Assembly (NCBI RefSeq): GCF_000698145.1
Contig: NZ_BAXB01000026.1
Span: 1-48,386 of the forward strand
Length of the DNA: 48,386 nucleotides
Direction of reading: 5' to 3'
Source of the DNA: Geomicrobium sp. JCM 19039
Lineage (GTDB): Bacteria > Bacillota > Bacilli > Bacillales > Marinococcaceae
Part shown: positions 42,829 to 48,386 of the stretch, piece by piece
Position numbering within the stretch: the first letter of the stretch is position 1
Layout: every line of letters starts with the position of its first letter
Program-made: the position numbers and the translations under genes
Notes under the pieces: generated by a model
Seen by the model: only the letters and a program-made list of their open reading frames with translations
What the model was told of the DNA's origin: nothing
Databases searched by the model: none

Positions 42829-43301
42829 TTGAAATCTATTGTATTAGGGAGTGTGCTAGTATTGTCAATGTTACTTGTAATTCCTCAACAAGTGGGTGCT
42901 TACGATTTTCAAAACTGGAGAACTTGGGACACTATAAGTCAAGGATCTAGTGGTGGTTTTGTTGGAGCGGCGCAAATTAATCTTCATTCTTCTGGAATAC
43001 AGTCAGCTACTGGTCCAATTGACGGTATATTTGGTGCAGGTACAAACTCAGGTGTTCGAATATACCAGGATGCAGAAGGCTTAGGAGTTGATGGAATCGT
43101 GGGTCCTAACACCTGGGTCATATGGAGGCATACGCATCTTCTGGCATCAATAACAGAGTGTATGATCATCCTGGAAGTGCAATATATACTGGTTATTATA
43201 GCATATATGGTGGCGGTGATCGCAGAGAGTATGTAGAGGCTAGGCTTTGGGAAAACGGAATACCTACGCAAACTTTATTTACAGTTTATGTTCAGAATTA
43301 A
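42829..43301 (+). pseudogene. Secreted peptidoglycan-binding protein, frameshifted
   Basis: The protein has a signal peptide (MKSIVLGSVLVLSMLLVIPQ, cleaved near VGA), then a PG_binding_1 domain (GFVGAAQINLHSSGIQSATG, PIDGIFGAGTNSGVRIYQDA, LGVDGIVGPNTW) that should bind cell wall. The frame breaks in the GGG run at 43114-43116. One added G continues it as WGHMEAYASSGINNRVYDHP to VYVQN, about 157 residues, a new C-terminal domain rich in Tyr and Gly. The start is TTG 42829 behind AGGAGGG. It precedes the secreted anti-sigma-like gene by 38 bp. Confidence 0.8.
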
Positions 43302-43339
43302 CGCAATATAATTTATATTTAGTATTGGAGGTTTAAATA

Positions 43340-43897
43340 GTGAAGAAGACATTTTGCATTACTTCAACATTCATTTTGTCGATAGTTACTGGAGTATTAT
43401 TAACCTCAAACTCTAGTGAAGCTAATGAAGATAATATTGATGGTCAGACAACACTCCCTGTTATAGAAGAAGCTAAGGTGAAAATTTCGTCAAATAATGA
43501 AAATGAAATAGGTCTTTTAACAAGTTTACCAGGGGATGATCCTCACCTTTTATCTTTAGCTCATGATACGGAAGGTGACGAAGATGTTTTTTATTCAAGA
43601 TATGGAAGTCCGGATCAAGACTTGTCTAGTGATAGTTGGGAATGGGAAGCTACAGTTCTTCAAGAACAGCTTAGAGAAGGTGAAAGTCTAGAAGAGGTTA
43701 AAAATATAGTAGAAGAAGATTTTGGAGAAGTTGAAAAGCTTGACTATAGTGATAGGGTTGGATATGTGCAAATGAATGATTATGGATTAAGCTTCGTATA
43801 TATTATTACTGATGAATATTTCTATAATATAGCTAGTGACAGTCTTAGCGAGATAGAATTAATTGAGGCTGGTAAAACATTGGAGTTCATAATATAA
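43340..43897 (+). CDS. Secreted paralogue of the anti-sigma ectodomain
   Basis: This 185-residue protein has a signal peptide (MKKTFCITSTFILSIVTGVL, cleaved near SSEA). Its mature part resembles the extracellular half of the anti-sigma factor at 40361: VFYSRYGS against VIYSTYGS, and DEYFYNIASDSLSEIELIEA then EFII against DYLFNISNERLTEEELYSAL then EFIQ. It lacks a membrane helix and the cytoplasmic sigma-binding part. It could compete for the signal sensed by the anti-sigma factor or be a diverged relic; both are inferences. The GTG start at 43340 follows GGAGG. Confidence 0.75.
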   Translation: MKKTFCITSTFILSIVTGVLLTSNSSEANEDNIDGQTTLPVIEEAKVKISSNNENEIGLLTSLPGDDPHLLSLAHDTEGDEDVFYSRYGSPDQDLSSDSWEWEATVLQEQLREGESLEEVKNIVEEDFGEVEKLDYSDRVGYVQMNDYGLSFVYIITDEYFYNIASDSLSEIELIEAGKTLEFII

Positions 43898-43978
43898 TAT
43901 CGATAGAGATATTTCTAAAAAAACACTAAAGAATATTTTATTAGACGAATTAGCTAATATAAACGGTGTTTTTATTAT

Positions 43979-44476
43979 TTATGAAGAGATCATTACCGTT
44001 TTGGTAGGTGCAAATTGCAAGGCCGCACTCGTGTCCCCTATAGGCATTCGCTTCACACGAGACCCAATTAAATCGCCTACAACGTAAACGAGATTGAAAA
44101 GAAAAGAGCCACCAACAATGAAGTTTGAGATACCGGGCTCATTGAAGAGCAAGTAGACGATGAAAAAAGCGACGGTAAGAAACGAAACACTCTGAAAAAT
44201 GAAGCCGCCCATCACATAAATGAGTGAGTGCTTCCCGGCTGTATCGTATTTAAAATAGGTATGTACATAGTTGCCGTGCTCATCACCAGGCTTTAACCAC
44301 TGTCCGTGCTCATCTTTAAGCGCCACATGGGGCGGGTACTCCGTAAGTTTGATGCGAATATTCTCTTTTGGAATCTTTACGACATAACGACCAACAAGAT
44401 AGTGCCCAAGCTCGTGCACCCAAACGTGAACAAATAGCAACACGTAGCCGCTAATCATCCACAAGATAAATTGCAA
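43979..44476 (-). pseudogene. Truncated duplicate of the M50-like metalloprotease
   Basis: Residues 1 to about 162 are nearly identical to the gene at 39750-40298, including HELGH, but the copy ends KTVMISS where the repeat stops. It lacks the last membrane helix (LSLLLASYAIVYIYVGFFG in the full copy). The start corresponds to TTG 44476 behind GGGGGTG; the open frame upstream of it is not conserved. It is probably non-functional. Confidence 0.8.
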
Positions 44477-44525
44477 ACAAACACCCCCTGGGGATAGTAT
44501 ATCGCAACAGCAAGAGGTGGGGGTG
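43988..44525 (+). repeat. 538-bp direct repeat, copy 2
   Basis: This is the partner of 39810-40347, in the same orientation. Its left end truncates the protease gene, and its right end joins TetR-side sequence. Copy 1 continues into the intact 3' end of the gene, so the ancestral locus can be rebuilt by recombining the two copies. Confidence 0.9.
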
Positions 44526-44626
44526 GTTTTTGAGTACATTGTATGAGATTCATCTGCAGGCCTAATCCCCTTTGAATTTCTAAAACGAAAAGCGCAAAAA
44601 AACGAACACATCCGGTACATATCATG

Positions 44627-44655
44627 TATAATATATGATATATAACATGTGTTAT
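44627..44655 (+). promoter_or_regulatory. Promoter -10 and probable TetR operator
   Basis: TATAAT (44627-44632) is followed by the palindrome ATAACA-TG-TGTTAT (44642-44655), centred near the expected transcription start and 32 bp before the tetR ATG. A palindrome in this place is typical of a self-repressing TetR operator. The -35 is weak. Confidence 0.6.
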
Positions 44656-44686
44656 TTATCATGTGAAATTCGAAAGAGAGGTATCT

Positions 44687-45265
44687 ATGCCACCGAAAAA
44701 TAAGTTTTCTAAGGATCAAATTGTTGAAGCGGCTTTTGCGATTGCTGAAACAGAAGGAATTGATGGGATAACGATTCGCAAAGTGGCGGATCGGTTAGGT
44801 AGTTCCATTGCCCCGATTTATGTGAATTTCACTGATGTAGACGCATTAAAACAAGCGGTGATTGGGCAGGTTGTGAACGTGAGTCACCGCTTGTTGGCGG
44901 AAGAAACGAGTCGCTCGCCGTTTGCGAATATTGGGGTTGCAAGTCTCAGATTTGCCAAAGAGTATCCAGTCCTTTTTAAAGACTTTGTCATGAATCAAAA
45001 TGATTATTTGCAAGACTATGATGAGGGGATGGGGGATGTTCTGATTGATCAGATGAGAGACGATCCTGAGCTACAAGAATTCAATGACGAAGAGCTTCAG
45101 GATATTTTGTTCAAAATGAGAACGTTCCAGACAGGCTTCTCAGTCATGGTTGCAAATGAGTTATTTCTGAAAGAATTCGATATGGATAAAATGATCGAGA
45201 TGATGGACAGTACCGCTGAAGACGTGGTGCACGCTGCCCGACTTCGTAAAGGGAGGGACGCTTGA
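44687..45265 (+). CDS. TetR/AcrR-family regulator
   Basis: This 192-residue protein has an N-terminal TetR helix-turn-helix (QIVEAAFAIAETEGIDGITI, then RKVADRLGSSIAPIYVNFTD, about 10-50) and a helical ligand domain that I cannot match to a known subgroup. The start at ATG 44687 follows GAGAGG; the upstream in-frame start at 44663 lacks a site. Its stop overlaps the start of the serine hydrolase gene (TGATG), so the two form an operon, probably under its own repression. Confidence 0.9.
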   Translation: MPPKNKFSKDQIVEAAFAIAETEGIDGITIRKVADRLGSSIAPIYVNFTDVDALKQAVIGQVVNVSHRLLAEETSRSPFANIGVASLRFAKEYPVLFKDFVMNQNDYLQDYDEGMGDVLIDQMRDDPELQEFNDEELQDILFKMRTFQTGFSVMVANELFLKEFDMDKMIEMMDSTAEDVVHAARLRKGRDA

Positions 45266-46325
45266 TGGGCCGAGTTTTGGATGAATCGTTTCTTCAGAAA
45301 ACCGTGGAGCAAATGGCGAACAAGAAAAATAACTGGGGAGCCATTTTGTGTGTCGAACAAGGCGACGGCGACTTTTCGTGGTCGGGCGCAGCTGGGAATC
45401 TGAAAGCGCACGACCAATATTTTATCGCAAGTGTCACGAAGTTATATGTGACCGCAGTTGTTCTCATGTTAAGGGCAGAAGGTAGATTGCAACTGAGTGA
45501 TCCGATCAATACGTACTTATCAAATGATGTGATGACCGACCTTCATGTTCTAGATGGTGTTGATTATTCGAAGGATCTAACCATTCAACATCTCATCTCG
45601 AATACGTCAGGCATTCCGGATTACTTTGCATACAAACGAGCGGACGGTACGGCTGTTGCCGACGATCTGTTCACGGGCAAAGATCAACGCTGGCCGTTGG
45701 AGCAAGTGGTGAGGTTAACGAAACAAATGAAACCGAAATTCAAACCTGGCGAAAAAGGGAAAGTGAACTATTCAGATACGAACTATCAACTGTTAGGCAG
45801 AATCATAGAGAATCAGACAGACATGAGCATTGCCGAAGTGTTCAAACGTTATATTTTTGACCGGTTAGGGTTTACGAAAACATACGTATACACCGACATA
45901 TATGATGAGAAGCCAGTTGCCCTTCATTACAAAGCTAGTACGGTCCGCCTGCCGCTTTACTTTTCTTCGGTTGGTGCCGAAGGCGGCATCGTGTCAGATG
46001 CAGAAGAAACGATGCAGTTTTTGCGCGCATTCGCAAACGGGTATTTCTTCCCGAAAGAGCAGCTGGAAGCGTTAAAAGAATGGCGTTTGATCTTTTTTCC
46101 AGGCTCTTTTTATTATGGGATTGGCTTGGAAAATTATGGGTGCCGCGCATCTACTCGCCATTCAAACGGATTCACGAAATAATCGGTTTCTGGGGACAAA
46201 CGGGCGCGTTTGCCTTTTATAATCCAGAGAGGGATTTGTTCTTTACGGGTACGGTGAACCAAAGCAGTGGGTGGGGGCATAGTGCGGCGGTCAAGGCGAT
46301 GATTCGGATTATTCAAGCCACTTGA
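45265..46325 (+). pseudogene. Serine hydrolase of the beta-lactamase/AmpC-like family, frameshifted
   Basis: A protein of about 353 residues from the PF00144-type serine hydrolases (AmpC/esterase/DD-peptidase relatives). The catalytic SxxK is in FIASVTKLYVTAV (about 50-62), the Tyr motif is NYSDTNYQLLGR, and LISNTSGIPDYF and SSVGAEGGIVSDAEE are also typical. No signal peptide is visible, suggesting a cytoplasmic enzyme. The frame breaks in the A4 run at about 46129-46132; one added A continues it as LEKLWVPRIYSPFKRIHEII, then GQTGAFAFYNPERDLFFTGT. ATG 45265 is coupled to tetR, with GGGAGGG upstream. Substrate unknown. Confidence 0.87.
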
Positions 46326-46353
46326 TGAATTCTGCTACAATAAAGGAAAAGAT

Positions 46354-47514
46354 TTGCTTCAGGGGGATATGGATTTGATCTATTGGGTCTTAACCGCTGT
46401 CGTTCTCGTCGTACTGCTCGCGATTATAGGGTTATGGCGGTTACTCAGTTGGCAGCAAAAGCCAGATGCAAACTACGTCGAAACGTTCATTCGTAAACAT
46501 CCAGCCCGTTCTTCACTGCTCGTGACGATAAATGGGGAGACGCTCGTTGAGGAGCAGGCTGATGAGCCGAGACACTTGGCGAGTACAGTGAAAATCATCG
46601 TCGCCATTGAATATGCAGAGCAGGCGGCAAACGGAGATGTTGATCCGTCGGAGCGCATCGCCATCGCCGATTTAGCCCGGTTTCATATTCCTCAGACGGA
46701 TGGCGGCGCTCATCCGAGTTGGCTTACAGATGTGGAAGCAAACGACCGTTTGCAAGAAGGGGCAGTCTCATTGGAGGACGTTGCCAAAGGGATGATTTCT
46801 CACAGCTCCAACGCCAATACCGAATACTTACTCATGCGGTTAGGAATTGAGCAAGTGAACCGCCATCGCGAACGACTCGGATTGTCCAACCATGACCGGA
46901 TCGTTCCATTCGTCTCTAGTATGATCATTCCGTACGAAGTGGCAAAGGCCAACGATCTGAAGATTTTTGATAAGGAAGACGCCAAGAGAATTCCAGCACT
47001 TATGGATGCCATGTCAAGCGAGGCCTATGAACAACAAGCGTTAACCATCCATGAAAAGTTAAAAAATGATCAGGATGGTTCGTACAAAGACAACGTGAAG
47101 TTGCACGCATGGCATAATCAGAAACTGGACCAGATCGTGTCCAAGCGCGATACACGTTCAACGGTGCGGGAATACGCGAGTATCATGCAGAAAATAAATT
47201 CAGATGGTTATTTTGCAAAAGAGGTTCAAGACCACTTGCAGCCGGTCTTGGAAGGGTGGCTTTTGAACAACTCGAAGAAGCGGTCGGCATTCACTCGTCT
47301 TGGTGGAAAAGGTGGTTCCACCTCTTACATCGTCACCTTCGCTCTTTACGCAGAAGACAAACAAGGAAATCGCACCGAAGTTGCGGCGTTCTTTAACGAC
47401 GTGCTCGGATATGAAACGATCAAGCTCGAAAACAGCATCCTCGCTTTTCAGCTAGATGTCGTCGGTAACGATGCCAGGCGGGCAGAGCTTGTTCGGCAGT
47501 TTGGTGGGGAATAG
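46354..47514 (+). CDS. Membrane-anchored class A beta-lactamase-like serine hydrolase
   Basis: This protein of about 386 residues has an N-terminal membrane helix (about 9-28, IYWVLTAVVLVVLLAIIGLW), placing the enzyme outside. The penicillin-binding fold shows SxxK in LASTVKIIVAIEYAEQ, an SxN element in MISHSSNANTEYLLMRLG, and GGKGGSTSYIVTFALY in place of the usual KTG triad (Lys-Gly-Gly). Whether it hydrolyses beta-lactams is unclear; without the usual class A omega-loop ExxLN it may be a peptidase or esterase. The start is TTG 46354 (AAAGGA six to seven bases before) or ATG 46369, whose GGGGG is too close. It follows the tetR operon by 28 bp. Confidence 0.82.
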   Translation: MLQGDMDLIYWVLTAVVLVVLLAIIGLWRLLSWQQKPDANYVETFIRKHPARSSLLVTINGETLVEEQADEPRHLASTVKIIVAIEYAEQAANGDVDPSERIAIADLARFHIPQTDGGAHPSWLTDVEANDRLQEGAVSLEDVAKGMISHSSNANTEYLLMRLGIEQVNRHRERLGLSNHDRIVPFVSSMIIPYEVAKANDLKIFDKEDAKRIPALMDAMSSEAYEQQALTIHEKLKNDQDGSYKDNVKLHAWHNQKLDQIVSKRDTRSTVREYASIMQKINSDGYFAKEVQDHLQPVLEGWLLNNSKKRSAFTRLGGKGGSTSYIVTFALYAEDKQGNRTEVAAFFNDVLGYETIKLENSILAFQLDVVGNDARRAELVRQFGGE

Positions 47515-47529
47515 TCTCTCGTTCTTATA

Positions 47530-47760
47530 TAGTTGAACTGAACAACACTTCAGTTACTCGCTAACCCAAACGATGTGGGATTTGGTTAAGGTGGGGACTC
47601 ACTATGGTGGGATTTTCTCAAATTTGCTAGTATTTTCGGCCGGAATCTTACCATTGGTCATTCTATGGTAAGATTTCTCGTCTCTATGGGAGGATTTTCA
47701 GCAATGCGCCTTGTAAAATAATGAAAATCTTACCATGAAACCATCTATGGTAAGATTCTC
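47530..47760 (+). repeat. Dispersed repeat with two ATCTTACCAT hairpins
   Basis: This region is similar to 7205-7360 in the same orientation. Two hairpins with 11-bp perfect stems AATCTTACCAT/ATGGTAAGATT lie at 47644-47675 and 47726-47757; their loops differ. It immediately precedes an inverted triple-hairpin element. Confidence 0.8.
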
Positions 47761-47779
47761 ATCCCGCGGATGTTATCGA

Positions 47780-48386
47780 ACAATATAAGTTGAACGAAAG
47801 AATTACATCAAGAACCAATGGTAAGCTTGGTAAAGTGGAAACTGTGCTCGAGTTACGACAGAACGGTTCTCAAGTTTGGGAAAATCGCAGAAAAAGCGGT
47901 CTAATCTCATAAACTAGGGAACAGAATGAACAAACTAGGGAACAGATTACCGGATTACCTATGCATCCTCGCCCCAAAGTACCAACAAGCTGTCGGCGCG
48001 AGCCGCGCCGAACCGAATTCGGTTTCGTTTCGGCCCCGGCGGGGCCGACGTGTCGTTGGCACTTAGCCTGGAATCTGCGCGCAAGTTGGAACAAACTGCG
48101 CGCCAGTTTGGCGAAATCGGCGCTAAAATCGTTCAAAAGGGCAAACTTGCGCGCAGCTGGGGGAGACTCGCGCGCAGAACAGTCGTTCGTCTTGCCCGCA
48201 TGTGCCGCCACCCCCTGCGGCAACGGGTTCAGAGAACCCTCCTTTGCATTTCCAAGCCAAAAACCTAGCAAGACGTCGGCGCGAACCGCGCCGAACCGAG
48301 TTCGATTTGGCTTCGGCCCCGCTGGGGCCGACGTGTCGTTGGCATTTAGCCTGGAATCTGCGCTCCAGTTGGAACAAACTGACGCA
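47780..48386 (-). repeat. Triple-hairpin dispersed element, two modules, inverted
   Basis: Read on the minus strand this matches 7700-8206: module A (hairpins at 48314-48330, 48291-48305, 48276-48294), module B (48031-48047, 48008-48022, 47993-48011), the CTGTTCCCTAGTTTATGAGA segment also found at 34 kb, then the tail CTTACCATTGGTTCTTG and ATTCTTTCGTTCAACTTATA. The element runs off the end of the window. Module A has different loop bases (AGC and GTT) from the others but intact stems. Confidence 0.85.

Noticed and set aside
44477..44719. N-terminal extension of the second protease copy
   Set aside because: It is not present in the first copy and overlaps the tetR promoter region; the conserved start is TTG 44476.
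47870..48377. Reading frames resembling a Cys/Arg-rich protein
   Set aside because: Inverted copy of the triple-hairpin repeat; not a gene.

Overview
The window looks like chromosomal DNA of a Gram-positive, spore-former-type bacterium (Bacillaceae). Ribosome binding sites are GGAGG-like, TTG and GTG starts are common, and the gene set is typical: a pgs/cap poly-gamma-glutamate operon, caa3-type ctaDEF, lipoboxes, a sortase with its substrate, and ECF sigma/anti-sigma pairs. The secreted proteins and lipoproteins are very acidic, which suggests a halophilic or alkaliphilic lifestyle (inference). I see no tRNA, rRNA, prophage or intact transposase.

Layout. 1-876 is non-coding with short direct repeats. 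889-4394 (minus) is a pgsB-pgsC-small membrane protein-capD/ggt operon without a capA gene. 4784-7029 holds an amidase and a NUDIX-like gene. 7030-8630 is a gene-free mosaic of dispersed palindromic repeats. 8635-9801 holds two MpsC-domain genes and two small proteins. 9821-10992 (minus) is an aminotransferase. 11265-14103 is ctaD-ctaE-ctaF with no ctaC. 14230-21252 is an alicyclic-acid degradation locus: a MaoC-like protein, a sigma-54 activator, a near-consensus sigma-54 promoter, then aliB-badI-aliA-badH and a second SDR that has lost its catalytic triad. 21280-27884 holds methyltransferases, a GmhB-like phosphatase, lipoproteins, a DinB protein, a hydrolase and small membrane proteins. 28511-33391 holds an acidic lipoprotein, an ECF sigma and RskA-like anti-sigma pair, an LPXTG-type surface protein and a class F-like sortase; the sigma operon and the surface-protein operon share one promoter architecture. 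33687-34145 is another repeat mosaic. 34344-39663 holds an AraC/GyrI regulator, a VOC protein, small or unknown genes and an IS21 istB remnant. 39750-44525 is an AT-rich island (M50-like protease, anti-sigma, ECF sigma, peptidoglycan-binding protein, secreted anti-sigma-ectodomain paralogue) bracketed by two 538-bp direct copies of the protease gene region. 44687-47514 holds TetR, a serine hydrolase and a class A beta-lactamase-like protein. 47530-48386 repeats the 7-8 kb mosaic, with the triple-hairpin part inverted.

Two points affect how everything is read. First, about 16 otherwise well-conserved genes carry about 18 frameshifts. Almost all are explained by one missing base, often in a homopolymer, and neither half shows other decay. 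This looks more like residual sequencing error than mass pseudogenisation. I list such genes as full-length loci of type pseudogene and give the break point. Second, the most interesting biology is (a) the ECF sigma/anti-sigma/sortase/surface-protein circuit, (b) the sigma-54-driven cyclohexanecarboxylate-type pathway with a catalytically dead SDR next to BadH, (c) the triple-hairpin dispersed element whose substitutions keep pairing on one strand only, and (d) the duplication-bounded island with a predicted regulated-proteolysis circuit.
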